The notes: generated from the letters alone by a model not told the origin. Counted from the stretch's first letter, positions 17,335 to 27,098 are shown. The stretch: 64,000 nt of DNA from Brevundimonas intermedia (GCF_027922165.1 NZ_BSFD01000002.1:540874-604873), one strand, 5' to 3'. Numbers and translations: made by a program.

Positions 17335-20133
17335 ATGAACGCAAATGCGTTCTTCACGCGATTTCTGGACGCTGATCGCAGCCTCCTTGCACTGGCGCGC
17401 CTGAAGCGCGGCTCGGTCGGAACACGTATCCTGATCGGGGTTGTCGGCGCAGGGGTCGCATTGGCGGTGCGCGCGGCGGGGGCGGCCTTCTACGGCGAAA
17501 TCACCGGCTTCATGATCCTTCTGCCGGGCGTCATCCTGGCGGCCCTGGCTGGCGGACGCCTGTCGGGCGCGACGGCGGTCTTCACCGCCCTGATCGGCGG
17601 TTGGGGCGTAGTGGCGCTCAGCAGCGGATCCGGCGCCGGCATGCAACCGGGCCTCAGCCTCGTCGCCACGGTGAACTTCATTATCGTCGGCCTGTTCTGC
17701 GCGTGGCTGGGCGCGTCCCTTCGCCGGACCCTGGCGCGGCTGGACGCGGTGGTCTCGGCCTTGTCCCTGTCCAACGCCCGCGTAGACGAGACCGAAGACC
17801 GGCTTCACATCATCAGCGAACTGGCCCCGGTCATGCTTTGGATGACCGATGCGAACGGCGACGTCATCCACCTGAACAGCGACCAGCGCCTGTTCTGGGG
17901 CGACCTGGCGGACCTTCGCGCGTTCGACGCAAACGCCATTCTGCACCCTGACGACCGCGACCGGGTCCTGACGGTGTCTCAACAGGCCAACGACGCCCGC
18001 ACGGGCTATGTCGTGGAGGGACGCCATCGTCGTCAGGACGGCGAATGGCGCGTGCTGCGCACCGAGGCCCGCCCGCGCCTGAACGCCGCGGGCGAATTCA
18101 TGGGCATGATCGGCGTCAACATCGACGTCACCGACGCCCGCGCCGCAGAGGCCGCCCTGCGCGACAGCGAGACCCGGTTCCGACTTCTGGCCGACACCGC
18201 GCCGGTCCTGATCTGGGTCACGGACCAGAATCGGCAACGCGCCTTCGTCAATCAGGCCTATGTCGCCTATTTCGGCGCCGATTATGAAACGGCGCGAGCC
18301 GCCGACTGGCGCGCCTCCCTGCACCCCGATGATGTGGAGCGCATCATCGCGGAGTCCATCGCGGGCGAAGCCACCGGCGAACCCTTCTCGCTCGAGGCGC
18401 GCTATCGCCGACACGACGGCGAATGGCGTTGGCTGAAATCCTTCTCCCGCCCCCGGCTGGCCGGAAAGACGGTGATCGGCTTCGTCGGCGTCGCCTTCGA
18501 CGTCACCGACATGCGCGAAGCCCAGGCGCGCCTGGCCGAGTCCGAAGTCCGTTTCCGCACGGTCGCCGACAGCGCCCCGGCCCTGATCTGGATGACGGAC
18601 GAGATGTCCCGGATCGTCTTCGCCAACAAACGCTACCGCCGCTTCTGCGGCATCCGGTCCCAGAAGCAGTTGGCCGACGCCTGGCGCAGGCTGATCCACC
18701 CCGACGACGAGATGGTGTTCGAGGCCGCCTTCCTTCGCGCCTTCCAGGCCCGCGACCGCTTTGAAGCGCTCAGTCGGGTCAATCACCCGACCCTGGGCCT
18801 GCGCTGGATCCGCACTGAGGGCGTGCCGCGTTTCGACGCCTCCGGCGGCTTCCAGGGCTATGTCGGCGCCAGTCTGGACGTCACGGACGCCAAGCAGGCC
18901 GAGGACGATCTGAAGCACATCAACGAACTGCTCGAAGTCCGGGTCGCCGAGGCCCTGGAGGAAAAGGCGGCCGCCGAGGCCCATCTGATGCATGCCCAGC
19001 GGATGGAGGCCGTGGGCCGTCTGACCGGCGGCGTTGCTCACGACTTCAACAATCTGCTCACGGTGGTTATCGGCGCACTGGACATCATCCTGCGATCAAA
19101 CGATCCGGCCAAGACGAAGAAGCTGGGCGAGGCCGCCCTGGCTGCGGCGAGACGCGGCGAAAGCCTGACCCACCAATTGCTGGCCTTCTCACGCCGTCAG
19201 GCCTTGCGTCCCGAGGCGCTAGACCTGAACGGACTGATCCGCGAGGGCGAGCCTCTGCTGCGCCGCGCTGTAGGCGAGGCCGTCGATTTCAAGGTCAAGC
19301 TGAAGCGCGGCGGCGCGCGGGTGAAGGTCGACCCGGCTCAGTTCGAGGCCGCCTTGCTCAATCTGGTCGTCAACGCCCGCGACGCCCTTGGCGATGTCAC
19401 GGGCGGCAAGGGCGCGCGGATCACGATCCAGACCATGAACTGCGCTATCGAGGCCGGTCAGATCGCCGAGCTGGCGCCCGGCGACTATGTCTGTGTGACG
19501 GTGTCGGACAATGGATCGGGCATGTCGGCCGAGGTGATCGACCGCGTCTTCGAGCCCTTCTTCACCACCAAGCCGGTCGGCAAGGGCACAGGCCTGGGTC
19601 TCAGCCAGGTCTATGGCTTCGCCCGCCAGTCGGGCGGCGGGGTCCACGTCGTATCGACGGTCGGGCGCGGCTCGGAGGTCCGTCTCTATCTTCCGCCGCT
19701 GCTCGCCGAAGATCTCCCCTCCCCGGTCGCTGCAAGCAACGCCGGTGAACGGGCTTCCACCCGAGGCGGTCGGATGCTGCTGGTCGAGGACGACCCCAGC
19801 GTCGCCGCCGTGGCTCTGGATCTCTTGGAAAGCTTCGGCCTGGAGGTGCAACTGGCCGAAAGCGGGCCAGACGCGCTCGAGGCGCTACGCAACGCCCGGT
19901 TCGACATCATGCTGACCGACATCGTCATGCCCGGCGGGATGAGCGGCATCGACCTGGCGCGTCAGGCGGCGCAGGACTGGCCCGAGATGCGCATCGCCCT
20001 GACTTCGGGCTATGTCGGAGACGACGTGGACCAGGCCTTGGCCGGCACGCCCTGGCCCTTCCTGCGCAAACCCTATTCAACCGAACAGCTGCGCAGCATC
20101 GTCGATGGGCGAGCCGCTCTTCCGGCGGAATAG
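17335..20133 (+). CDS. Membrane-bound hybrid histidine kinase with three PAS domains and a receiver
   Basis: A 932-residue sensor. Residues about 25–130 hold several membrane helices ([53 protein letters not shown]), similar to the DUF4118-like sensor region. Three PAS_3-like domains follow at about 155–270, 280–400 and 405–525, each closing with an FxGVxxDVTD-type signature. The transmitter has the HisKA box [16 protein letters not shown] (H569), an ATPase domain with [16 protein letters not shown] and [13 protein letters not shown], and a C-terminal receiver with D862 in [14 protein letters not shown]. Such hybrids usually pass phosphate through a separate phosphotransfer protein, not found here. 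The ATG follows a GAGGGCGGGG ribosome-binding site. Confidence 0.93.
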   Translation: MNANAFFTRFLDADRSLLALARLKRGSVGTRILIGVVGAGVALAVRAAGAAFYGEITGFMILLPGVILAALAGGRLSGATAVFTALIGGWGVVALSSGSGAGMQPGLSLVATVNFIIVGLFCAWLGASLRRTLARLDAVVSALSLSNARVDETEDRLHIISELAPVMLWMTDANGDVIHLNSDQRLFWGDLADLRAFDANAILHPDDRDRVLTVSQQANDARTGYVVEGRHRRQDGEWRVLRTEARPRLNAAGEFMGMIGVNIDVTDARAAEAALRDSETRFRLLADTAPVLIWVTDQNRQRAFVNQAYVAYFGADYETARAADWRASLHPDDVERIIAESIAGEATGEPFSLEARYRRHDGEWRWLKSFSRPRLAGKTVIGFVGVAFDVTDMREAQARLAESEVRFRTVADSAPALIWMTDEMSRIVFANKRYRRFCGIRSQKQLADAWRRLIHPDDEMVFEAAFLRAFQARDRFEALSRVNHPTLGLRWIRTEGVPRFDASGGFQGYVGASLDVTDAKQAEDDLKHINELLEVRVAEALEEKAAAEAHLMHAQRMEAVGRLTGGVAHDFNNLLTVVIGALDIILRSNDPAKTKKLGEAALAAARRGESLTHQLLAFSRRQALRPEALDLNGLIREGEPLLRRAVGEAVDFKVKLKRGGARVKVDPAQFEAALLNLVVNARDALGDVTGGKGARITIQTMNCAIEAGQIAELAPGDYVCVTVSDNGSGMSAEVIDRVFEPFFTTKPVGKGTGLGLSQVYGFARQSGGGVHVVSTVGRGSEVRLYLPPLLAEDLPSPVAASNAGERASTRGGRMLLVEDDPSVAAVALDLLESFGLEVQLAESGPDALEALRNARFDIMLTDIVMPGGMSGIDLARQAAQDWPEMRIALTSGYVGDDVDQALAGTPWPFLRKPYSTEQLRSIVDGRAALPAE

Positions 20134-20164
20134 GTCCGCTTCAGGCGCAGCGGCGCTGCAGGCA

Positions 20165-20196
20165 AAGAAAAGCGCGCCGCGAAACTCGCGACGCGC
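20165..20196 (-). terminator. Intrinsic terminator after the DUF6481 gene
   Basis: On the minus strand a GCGCGTCGCGA / TCGCGGCGCGC stem (one G·U pair) with a short loop is followed by TTTTCTTTG, which ends transcription of the gene at 20224–20580. On the plus strand it also follows the hybrid kinase gene, with a weaker stem. Confidence 0.75.
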
Positions 20197-20223
20197 CAAT
20201 CTTTCGGTCAGACGGCCAGTAAA

Positions 20224-20580
20224 CTAGCGACGCGCCTTGCGGGCGGCGTAGCGGGCGTCCCGCTTGGCCTTCTGCTCTTCCTTGGTCAGTTGTTTGCGCG
20301 CCTTGCGGTCGGCGCGCTTCTCGGCCTCGATCTCTTCCTGGGCCGCGAGTTCAGCCGCCATACGAGCGGCGTCCTTCTCGGCCTTTTCACGGCGCAGCTC
20401 AGCCTTGGCCAGCTCGTGCTGCTGGCGCAGGGCTTCCTTTTCGGCGGCGCGCTTTTCAGCCAGCCGTTCGAACTCGGGGTCGGGGGCGGCGGCCTTCGGC
20501 TTGAATTTGGCGAGCAGGGCCTTTTTGGCCTCCTGCTGGGCGGTAATGCGGTCGGAAAATCCGGTCTTCAGATCTTTCAT
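20224..20580 (-). CDS. DUF6481-family charged helical protein
   Basis: A 118-residue cytoplasmic protein made almost only of Lys, Arg, Glu and Ala, predicted as one long helix or coiled coil from about residue 8 to 110 (KALLAKFKPK, then repeats such as EKRAAEKEALRQQHELAKAE). It matches the family DUF6481 as I remember it, which is common in Caulobacterales and Sphingomonadales and has no known function. The first residues MKDLKTGFSDR are characteristic. A clear terminator follows on the minus strand. RNA binding is possible from the charge pattern, but this is a guess. Confidence 0.8.
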   Translation of the reverse strand: MKDLKTGFSDRITAQQEAKKALLAKFKPKAAAPDPEFERLAEKRAAEKEALRQQHELAKAELRREKAEKDAARMAAELAAQEEIEAEKRADRKARKQLTKEEQKAKRDARYAARKARR

Positions 20581-20813
20581 GCGAAAGCGTCAGGGTTCCT
20601 TGTGAACAGCCAGGGGCGGCTATCGGGGGTCGGGCGGCGACTAGAAACACACGACCCGAAGCGGGGCGCACAAACCCGATACACGCGCCAAAAGCAAGGT
20701 TTGCAGCGGCGAAATCGAGCCGGCGCGCCATTTGAAGCGCATATCCTGCGCCTCGGCCGCCTTAGTGATGCAGATAGGTCGCGCCCTCGCGAGGACAAGG
20801 GCACGCCTCAACC

Positions 20814-20999
20814 TTAGTTCGGTTTTTGCGCCTGACCGACCGCCGTGCCGGCGGCGCCGCCGACCGCCGCTCCGACCGGTCCGCCCACCAGGGCCCCGGC
20901 GACGGCGCCGCTGGCCGCCTTCTGTTCTATGGTCGTGCCGCAGGCGGCCAGGACCAAGGCTCCAGCGGTTACAGCCGCCAGGGTGAGGATTTTCGACAT
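20814..20999 (-). CDS. Small glycine-zipper lipoprotein
   Basis: A 61-residue lipoprotein: a signal peptide ending in the lipobox LVLAAC (lipidated Cys at 20), then a glycine-zipper stretch (GAVAGALVGGPVGAAVGGAA). Such small outer-membrane lipoproteins are common in Caulobacter relatives and are often stress-induced. GGAGAG sits 8 bases before the ATG. The role is unknown. Confidence 0.82.
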   Translation of the reverse strand: MSKILTLAAVTAGALVLAACGTTIEQKAASGAVAGALVGGPVGAAVGGAAGTAVGQAQKPN

Positions 21000-21432
21000 G
21001 GGCTTCTCTCCAAAGGTGACGCTTCAACGCTGAACAGACATTCAGGTTCCAAGGCAGGCTGAATACGCAGCTCGGCCCAAATATGAACAGACGACTCCCC
21101 CGCGTTAGCTGAAATGCGTTCGCGACCCACCGGCGAATGAAGACACAGTGAAAACCAATACAGTATTCGCTATCAGGACTGTCACATTGTTGCCCCAGCA
21201 GCAAAAAAGCCCTGAGGTTACAGTGAAAATACCTAATCCTTTCGACGCCTTAACCCCACACTTGCGAATCAGCCACATTCAGGTCACAAACTCCGTTATA
21301 TAGGCCCGTCCTCGACGTCGGGCAGATTACGCCGTGCGTTGAAACGTCAGCCGGAATGCGACCGTCAAAGTCGCCTGGAAGACGAGACTACCCGGGGGCA
21401 GCGTTTCTCGCCCTGCTGAACAGGACGAACCG
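21000..21432. other. 433-base intergenic region without a gene
   Basis: This region is more AT-rich than its flanks and separates two divergent genes, so it should carry both promoters. I see GAATC at 21265–21269, a GANTC site of the CcrM cell-cycle methylase type, and TTATATAGG near 21296–21304, which looks like a −10 element, but no convincing −35 partner. No protein frame or structured RNA stands out. Confidence 0.4.
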
Positions 21433-22605
21433 TTGTCGCATTCCTCTCAGACGCGCGCCGCGTCGCGCGCCGATCGTGTGGCGAAGATCAAGCCCATGAC
21501 GGCTGCTGCGGCCTTTGGCGGTCTGGTGGGACTGGCGATCGGCGGCGCCTATCTGGGCGGCACCATGGCGCGCACGACGACCTTGCGCGCCCAGGCCGAG
21601 CGGATTCAGGGCGCCACCGCGGCCGGTTTCACCGAAGAGGCCCTGTCTGCGGCCGCAGGCGGCCTGGACGCTAGCGCCCTGTCCATCGCCCGTCGCCATG
21701 ATCCCTATACCAGCGCGGGCTCGGCCCAGCGCGACCGTCAGGCGGAGCTGCTGACCGCCCGCCTCGACCAGCTGGACAATAACCGCGACCCTAACCTCCG
21801 TCGCGCCAACCTGACCTCGCCCGTTGGCGCCAAACCCTTCCGCATGGCCAGCGCGTTGGACGCCAGCCGCGATCTCGATTGCCTGACCCAGGTCGTCTAT
21901 TACGAAGCCCGCGGCGAAGGCCGCGACGGAATGCAGGCCGTGGCTCAGGTGGTCCTGAACCGCGTCCGCCACCCCGCCTTCCCCAAGACCATCTGCGGCG
22001 TCGTCTATCAGGGCGCGGCCCGACGGACCGGCTGCCAGTTCTCCTTTACCTGCAACGGCGCCATGCGCGGCCGCGTCAACACCGCCGCCTGGAACCGCGC
22101 CAAGAGCATCGCCTCGGGCGCCTTGTCCGGCTCGGTCTATTCAGGCGTGGGCAACGCCACCCATTTCCACACCACCGGCGTCGCGCCCGTCTGGCGCAAT
22201 TCGCTGATCCGGGTGAACCAGGTCGGCAGCCACCTCTTCTACCGCTTCGGCGGTCGGTCGGGCTCCAGCGGCGCCTTCACCTATGCCGCCCGTCCTTCGA
22301 CTTCGGACGATCAACCCCGCCTGATCCAGGCCGGGCTCGATCCGGTGGAGGCCGCCCGCCAGGCCGGCCAGGCCGTGGCCTATTCCCTGGTCCTGGCCCA
22401 GGAAGGCCTGTCGGCGCCGGAATCGGTCGCCCCCGCGCCTCAGCCGCGCGCGCAAGCCGCGCCGCAACCGGAAGCCGGCGCATCGCGCGCCCAATCCGCG
22501 CCCCAGCCGGCTGCCCAGGCTTCAGCCCGCGCCACCCGCTCCTCGGTCACGCCCGCCAAGGCCGCCGCCAAGGTCGAGCCCACGGACGTCTCCAACCCGG
22601 CCTGA
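21433..22605 (+). CDS. SleB-family cell wall hydrolase (paralogue)
   Basis: A 390-residue exported or membrane-anchored hydrolase. One hydrophobic segment (about 22–44, AAAAFGGLVGLAIGGAYLG) precedes the SleB domain at about residues 140–275: DCLTQVVYYEARGEG, VAQVVLNRVRHPAFP, ICGVVYQG, CQFSFTCNG and ATHFHTTGVAPVW. The tail from about 300 is rich in Ala, Pro and Gln and probably disordered. It shares the same plan with the gene at 15501–16604. The start is uncertain: TTG 21433 has AGGAC at a fair distance, while ATG 21496 would begin just before the membrane segment. Confidence 0.85.
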   Translation: MSHSSQTRAASRADRVAKIKPMTAAAAFGGLVGLAIGGAYLGGTMARTTTLRAQAERIQGATAAGFTEEALSAAAGGLDASALSIARRHDPYTSAGSAQRDRQAELLTARLDQLDNNRDPNLRRANLTSPVGAKPFRMASALDASRDLDCLTQVVYYEARGEGRDGMQAVAQVVLNRVRHPAFPKTICGVVYQGAARRTGCQFSFTCNGAMRGRVNTAAWNRAKSIASGALSGSVYSGVGNATHFHTTGVAPVWRNSLIRVNQVGSHLFYRFGGRSGSSGAFTYAARPSTSDDQPRLIQAGLDPVEAARQAGQAVAYSLVLAQEGLSAPESVAPAPQPRAQAAPQPEAGASRAQSAPQPAAQASARATRSSVTPAKAAAKVEPTDVSNPA

Positions 22606-22651
22606 GCAGAGACGGGAGCGGCTTCGAAAGGCCGCTCCCCGTCCTTCAGGC

Positions 22652-23512
22652 TCAAAGCGCGTCCAGGCCGATGTCCAGCACGGGCGCCGAATGGGTCAGG
22701 GCGCCCACCGAAATCACGTCCACCCCGGTCTCGGCGATCGCGCGCACGGTCGTCAAATCGACCCCGCCCGACGCCTCCAGCGTCAATCGCCCGGCCACCC
22801 GCGCCACGGCGGTCCTCAGGTCCGCCAGGCTGAAGTTGTCCAGCATGACCACGTCCGGCGCCACGCCCTCGGCGATCAGGTCCAGCACGGCGTCCAGCTG
22901 ATCCAGCCCGTCCACCTCGACCTCCACCTTCATCAGATGGGGCGCAAAGGCCCGCGCCCGCCGCACCGCCTCGCTGACGCCTCCACACACGGCCACATGG
23001 TTGTCCTTGATCAGGATGGCGTCGTCCAGGCCGAAGCGATGGTTCATCCCCCCGCCGCACGCCACCGCATGTTTCTCCAGCGCCCGCAGCCCCGGCGTCG
23101 TCTTCCTCGTATCCGCGATCCGCGCCCCGGTCCCGGCCACCGCCTCGACATAGGTCCGCGTCAGGGTCGCCACGCCGCTCATCCGACCGATCAGGTTCAA
23201 CGCCGTCCGCTCGGCCGACAGGAAGGCCCGCGCATCGGCCTCCACCACCGCCAGCACAGCCCCCCTGTCGAAGGACGCGCCGTCCCTCAGCCGTACCTCG
23301 ACGGCGGCCTTCGGGTCCATCGCCAGCACCGCCAGCCGCACACAGTCGATCCCGGCCAGAACCCCCGGCTTGCGCGCGACAAAGGCCGCCTTCATCCGCG
23401 CCCCTTGGGGAATACAGGCCATGGCGGTCACATCGCCCGCCCGGCCCAGGTCCTCGGCCAGGGCCATGCGTACGACCGGCTCGATCAGCATATCAGGCAG
23501 GGTCCGGCTCAT
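22652..23512 (-). CDS. nadC: Nicotinate-nucleotide diphosphorylase (carboxylating)
   Basis: NadC (quinolinate phosphoribosyltransferase) converts quinolinate and PRPP to nicotinate mononucleotide, the third step of de novo NAD synthesis. The 286-residue chain has the usual length and motifs: ALAEDLGRAGDVT at the start, LSAERTALNLIGRMSG, the active-site IADTRKTTPGLRALEKHAV, GMNHRFGLDDAILIKDNH, and the phosphate-binding EASGGVDLTTVRAIAETGVDVISVGALTHS. ATG 23512 overlaps the nadB stop by three bases (ATGA), which indicates coupled translation. It is the last gene of the nad operon. Confidence 0.96.
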   Translation of the reverse strand: MSRTLPDMLIEPVVRMALAEDLGRAGDVTAMACIPQGARMKAAFVARKPGVLAGIDCVRLAVLAMDPKAAVEVRLRDGASFDRGAVLAVVEADARAFLSAERTALNLIGRMSGVATLTRTYVEAVAGTGARIADTRKTTPGLRALEKHAVACGGGMNHRFGLDDAILIKDNHVAVCGGVSEAVRRARAFAPHLMKVEVEVDGLDQLDAVLDLIAEGVAPDVVMLDNFSLADLRTAVARVAGRLTLEASGGVDLTTVRAIAETGVDVISVGALTHSAPVLDIGLDAL

Positions 23513-25023
23513 TCCGCCGCCTCCAGCGCCACGACCCGCGTCGCCCTTACACGCGTATGGTCCGCCACCGCATTCGTCTGCGGATAGTCCGCCCGGTAGT
23601 GGCCGCCCCGGCTCTCGCGCCGGTCCAGCGCGCCCTGCACGATCAGCCGCGCCGCCAGCAAGGCCGCCGCCGGTCCATACTGGCCCTCCAGCCGGTCGAT
23701 CAGGGCGATCAGCCCCGTCAGGCCGTCTGCAGTCCGCACCACCCCCGCATGATCCGTCATCCCCGCCCTCAGCTCGGCCAGGGCCGCCTCGGGCAGGTCC
23801 GGCGCCGTCTCGACCGGCAGGGCCCGCCCGCCGCCCGTCTCGCCCACGACCGCCCGCCCGGCGCGCCGCCCGAACGCCGCCGCCTCGAGCAGGGAGTTGG
23901 ACGCCAGCCGGTTCGCGCCATGCACCCCCGTCGCCGCGCATTCCCCAACCGCATACAGGCCCGCGACCGTGGTCCGCCCATCCGCATCGGCGGCGATCCC
24001 GCCCATGTGATAGTGGCAGGCCGCCATCACCGGGATCGGGCTGACGCGCGGGTCCAGGCCGCTGCGCATACAGGCGGCGAAGACGGCCGGAAACTCGTGC
24101 GGAAACGCCTCGCCTATGGCCGTGCGCGCATCCAGAAAGGCGCCCCGCCCGTCGATCCGCGCCGCATGCACCGCCCGCGCCACCACGTCGCGCGGCTTCA
24201 GGTCGGCGTCGTCCTCGGGTCCCAGCAGGAACCGGCCCTCCCCGTCGATCAGCCGCGCCCCCTCGCCCCGCAAGGCCTCGGTCGCCAGGGGCGCCGGGTC
24301 CAGGCCCACGTCGATCGCTGTGGGGTGAAACTGCACGAACTCGGGGTCGAGGATCTCCGCCCCCGCCCACGCCGCCAGCGCCATCCCCTCGCCCTTCAGC
24401 GCCGACGGGGTCGTCGTCGCGGCGAACAGGCCGCCCGCCCCGCCGGTAGCCAGCACCACCGCCGTCGCCGTGATCTCGACCGCCCGACCGCCACGCGCCA
24501 CCACCGCCCCGACCACCCGACCGGCCTCATCCTGCAACAGGCCCTTCAGCCGCGCATCGTCCCAGACCTCGATCAGCTTCTCGGCCCGCACCGCCGCGAC
24601 CACGGCGGACAGGATGGCCCGCCCGGCGCCGTCGCCGCCGACCCGCGCCACGCGCGCCACCGAATGCGCGGCTTCCAGACTGACCACGAAGCCGCCATCC
24701 GCGTCCCGGTCGAACGGCGCGCCCAGGGCCGTCAGCCATTCCACCGTCTCGCGCCCCGCGCCGGTCAGGGCCCGCGTCGCGCCCGGCTCGACCAGGCCCG
24801 CGCCCGCCGCCTCGGTGTCCCTGGCGTGCAGTTCGGCCGAATCCACAGCCGTCAAAGCCGCCGCCATCCCGCCCTGCGCCCAGGCCGAGGAACAGGCGTT
24901 CAGCAAGGGCTCCGGCGTCACCACCAGCACCTTCGCCCCGGCGCGCGCCGCCTCCAGCGCGGCCGACAGCCCCGCCAGACCCGCGCCGACGATCAGCGGC
25001 CCGTCATGTCGCGTTCGGTTCAT
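23509..25023 (-). CDS. nadB: L-aspartate oxidase
   Basis: NadB is the FAD enzyme that oxidises L-aspartate to iminoaspartate, which NadA uses. The 504-residue protein shows the FAD-binding PLIVGAGLAGLSAALEAARAG, the active-site region SSAWAQGGMAAAL, ATGGAGGLFAATTTP, DPEFVQFHPTAI, MAACHYHMGGIAADADGRT and VGECAATGVHGANRLASNSLLE, with the succinate-dehydrogenase-like C-terminal helical domain. It is slightly shorter than the E. coli enzyme (540). ATG 25023 overlaps the stop of the M50 gene by one base (TGATG). The operon order nadA–M50–nadB–nadC is unusual because of the inserted protease. Confidence 0.96.
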   Translation of the reverse strand: MNRTRHDGPLIVGAGLAGLSAALEAARAGAKVLVVTPEPLLNACSSAWAQGGMAAALTAVDSAELHARDTEAAGAGLVEPGATRALTGAGRETVEWLTALGAPFDRDADGGFVVSLEAAHSVARVARVGGDGAGRAILSAVVAAVRAEKLIEVWDDARLKGLLQDEAGRVVGAVVARGGRAVEITATAVVLATGGAGGLFAATTTPSALKGEGMALAAWAGAEILDPEFVQFHPTAIDVGLDPAPLATEALRGEGARLIDGEGRFLLGPEDDADLKPRDVVARAVHAARIDGRGAFLDARTAIGEAFPHEFPAVFAACMRSGLDPRVSPIPVMAACHYHMGGIAADADGRTTVAGLYAVGECAATGVHGANRLASNSLLEAAAFGRRAGRAVVGETGGGRALPVETAPDLPEAALAELRAGMTDHAGVVRTADGLTGLIALIDRLEGQYGPAAALLAARLIVQGALDRRESRGGHYRADYPQTNAVADHTRVRATRVVALEAAE

Positions 25024-25880
25024 CACCGCACTCCGAGAGAGTTGAGGCCCAGGCGCACCGCGCTCGCGGGATCGCCTTCGACCATGGGCATCAGGGCGCC
25101 GACCGCCGCCGCCGCACAGACGGCCAGGGTCAGCAGATAAAGCGCCAGGCTCTTGCCCGCCTCGGGCCAGCTCAGCGTGCCCCAGGCCGCGCGCCAGACG
25201 CCGCGTTTCAGATGGCTGAACACCGAAAGGGCCAGGAAGGCGGCCAGGATGAACCGACCCGTCGACAGTCCCCACCAGACCACGGCCACGCCGATGACCA
25301 GCAGCACGATCTGCTCCAGGCGCGGATGCACCCGCGTCAGCACCGGCCCCAGAGCCTTGGACCCGTCCAGCGGCGGCGCGGGGACCAGGTTCACCAGGTT
25401 CAGCATGGCGATGAAGAAGGCCCCCATCAGCCATTCCCCCTGCCCCGTCGCCATCCACACCCCGACAAACGGGATCATGGCCAAGAGCCCGAACGCCGGC
25501 CCGGCCAGCGACACCAGAACCCCGTCCCACTCGCTCTTCGCCGCGCGCCGCGCCTTGGCCAGACCGCCCAGGAAGGGGATGATGTAGATCCGCGCCGGGC
25601 CCATGCCGAGCCTGTTCATCACCACGGCGTGCCCCGCCTCATGCACGAACAGGCCGATCAGAACAGCCCCCGCCACGATGACGCTGCCCGTGATCCACCA
25701 CAGGAAGCCGGCCATCAGAGCCGTGGACAGCACGGCCCAGACCAGGCTCTGGTCCTTCTCGACCGGCTCCTCGAAGGCGGGCTGGGCCTGCGCCTCGCGA
25801 ACGGCGACCTCCTCGGGTTTCAAGTCCCAAGGTCCCGGCGTGCGGTCAGGCGTGCGGGCGGGTGTGTCTGTGTTGTTCAT
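25023..25880 (-). CDS. M50 (site-2-protease-like) membrane metalloprotease
   Basis: A 285-residue membrane protease. A roughly 45-residue soluble tail precedes helices at about 47–80. The zinc site is GLFVHEAGHAVVM (HEAGH), and the third ligand and NPDG-like motif appear as NLVPAPPLDGSKALGP. Site-2 proteases cut substrates within the membrane, often regulators or signal-peptide remnants. It lies between nadA and nadB, 54 bases after nadA and sharing a base with nadB, so it is made together with the NAD enzymes. No link of this family to NAD synthesis is known to me. Four or more additional helices follow the catalytic core. Confidence 0.9.
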   Translation of the reverse strand: MNNTDTPARTPDRTPGPWDLKPEEVAVREAQAQPAFEEPVEKDQSLVWAVLSTALMAGFLWWITGSVIVAGAVLIGLFVHEAGHAVVMNRLGMGPARIYIIPFLGGLAKARRAAKSEWDGVLVSLAGPAFGLLAMIPFVGVWMATGQGEWLMGAFFIAMLNLVNLVPAPPLDGSKALGPVLTRVHPRLEQIVLLVIGVAVVWWGLSTGRFILAAFLALSVFSHLKRGVWRAAWGTLSWPEAGKSLALYLLTLAVCAAAAVGALMPMVEGDPASAVRLGLNSLGVR

Positions 25881-25934
25881 GGCGTCCAGATGGGCGTCGC
25901 GCGCGCTCCCGGCGAGGGGACCGAACGCCGCGCC

Positions 25935-27014
25935 TCAGATCAGCTCCACATCGACATGGTGCCGCGCCTTGACCAGGTCATAGCGGGCCGGGACCGCCGG
26001 CGGCGGCAGGTCGATCATCCGCTGCACGGCCATGCGCCCGCGCTCGATCATCGCCTCCGGGACCGTCACCTCGAACTGCATGTGCAGCAGGCAGTCGTGG
26101 ATGTTCTGCAGCGTGATCCGCTTCATGTGCGGGCACAGGTTGCACGGCCCGATGAACTGCACCCCCGGCACGTCGCCGGCGACGTTCGCGGCCATCGAAC
26201 ATTCGGTGATCATCACCACCTGTTTGGGCCGACGCGCCTCGACATAGTCGGTCATGGCCGCCGTCGAGCCGGCGAAGTCCGCCGCCGCCAGCACGTCTTC
26301 CGGGCATTCGGGGTGGGCCAGAATCTCGGCCCCCGGATAGGCGGCGCGCATCTCGGCGATGTCGTCCACCGTGAACCGTTCATGCACCTCGCAGCGGCCC
26401 TTCCAGGCGATAATCCCGACCGTCGTCTGGGCCGCCACATTGCGCGCCAGATATTCGTCGGGGATCAGGATGACCCGGTCCACGCCCCATTCCTTGGCCG
26501 CCCATTCCACCACCTGAACGGCGTTGGCGCTGGTGCAGCAGATGTCGGTCTCGGCCTTCACATCGGCCGTGGTGTTCACATAGGTCACGACCGGCAGGCC
26601 CGGATAGCGCTGCTTGATCAGCCGCACATCCGCCCCCGTGATCGACGAGGCCAGCGAGCATCCCGCCCGCAGGTGGGGGATCAGCACGGTCTTTTCCGGG
26701 CTCAGGATTTTCGACGTCTCGGCCATGAAGTGTACGCCCGCCTGAACGATCACCTTCGCATCCGACCGCGCGGCCTCTTTAGCCAGGCCAAGGCTGTCGC
26801 CGACATAGTCGCCGACCCCGTGGAAGATCTCGGGCGTCATATAGTTGTGGGCCAGGATCACGGCGTCGCGCTCGCGCTTCAGCCGGTTGATCTCGCTGAT
26901 CAGCCGCGCCTGTTCGGGCCACTCCAGCGGCGTGACGTGGTCCTTGACCTTCGCCCACACCCCGGCGGTCTCCCGCTCCAGTTCCTTCGTCAGACCAAAG
27001 GCGCCGTCCGCCAT
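25935..27014 (-). CDS. nadA: Quinolinate synthase A
   Basis: NadA condenses iminoaspartate with dihydroxyacetone phosphate to quinolinate using a [4Fe-4S] cluster. The 359-residue protein has the marks of the family: ILAHNYMTPEIFHGVGDYVGDS, VQAGVHFMAETSKIL, the cysteine of HLRAGCSLASSI, YVNTTADVKAETDICCTSAN, and the two further cluster cysteines in the ECSMAANV and FIGPCNLCPHMKRITL regions. It is the first gene of the operon, preceded by AGGGAG and a 23-base palindromic operator. The identification is secure. Confidence 0.96.
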   Translation of the reverse strand: MADGAFGLTKELERETAGVWAKVKDHVTPLEWPEQARLISEINRLKRERDAVILAHNYMTPEIFHGVGDYVGDSLGLAKEAARSDAKVIVQAGVHFMAETSKILSPEKTVLIPHLRAGCSLASSITGADVRLIKQRYPGLPVVTYVNTTADVKAETDICCTSANAVQVVEWAAKEWGVDRVILIPDEYLARNVAAQTTVGIIAWKGRCEVHERFTVDDIAEMRAAYPGAEILAHPECPEDVLAAADFAGSTAAMTDYVEARRPKQVVMITECSMAANVAGDVPGVQFIGPCNLCPHMKRITLQNIHDCLLHMQFEVTVPEAMIERGRMAVQRMIDLPPPAVPARYDLVKARHHVDVELI

Positions 27015-27031
27015 GACCGTCTCCCTAGACC

Positions 27032-27054
27032 CTTATGCTCAAAGTTAGCATAAG
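27032..27054. promoter_or_regulatory. Palindromic operator upstream of nadA
   Basis: CTTATGCT-N7-AGCATAAG is a perfect inverted repeat with 8-bp arms, 18–40 bases upstream of nadA. A binding protein would block transcription from the promoter just upstream. From memory, TATGCT/AGCATA palindromes precede nad genes in other Alphaproteobacteria and are assigned to the regulator NadQ; I could not check this. No nadQ-like gene is in the window. Confidence 0.65.
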
Positions 27055-27061
27055 CATGTTC

Positions 27062-27089
27062 AATGTAGGCCGATGCGGGACGGACGCAA
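27062..27089 (-). promoter_or_regulatory. Probable promoter of the nad operon
   Basis: On the minus strand TTGCGT (27089–27084) and TACATT (27067–27062) are 16 bases apart. Initiation about 7 bases downstream would put the palindrome at the start of the transcript, the usual place for a repressor site. Confidence 0.4.
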
Positions 27090-27098
27090 GCGGATTGT

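Noticed and set aside
21262..21302. Promoter with TTGCGA and TATATA ahead of the second SleB gene
   Set aside because: The spacing of about 29 bases is too long for a normal sigma-70 promoter.
23513..24370. Possible N-terminal extension of nadC to about 570 residues
   Set aside because: The extension lies inside nadB in another frame and has low-complexity composition; NadC family length fits ATG 23512.
25024..25530. Possible N-terminal extension of nadB
   Set aside because: It overlaps the M50 protease gene and lacks family similarity; ATG 25023 gives the FAD motif at the usual position.
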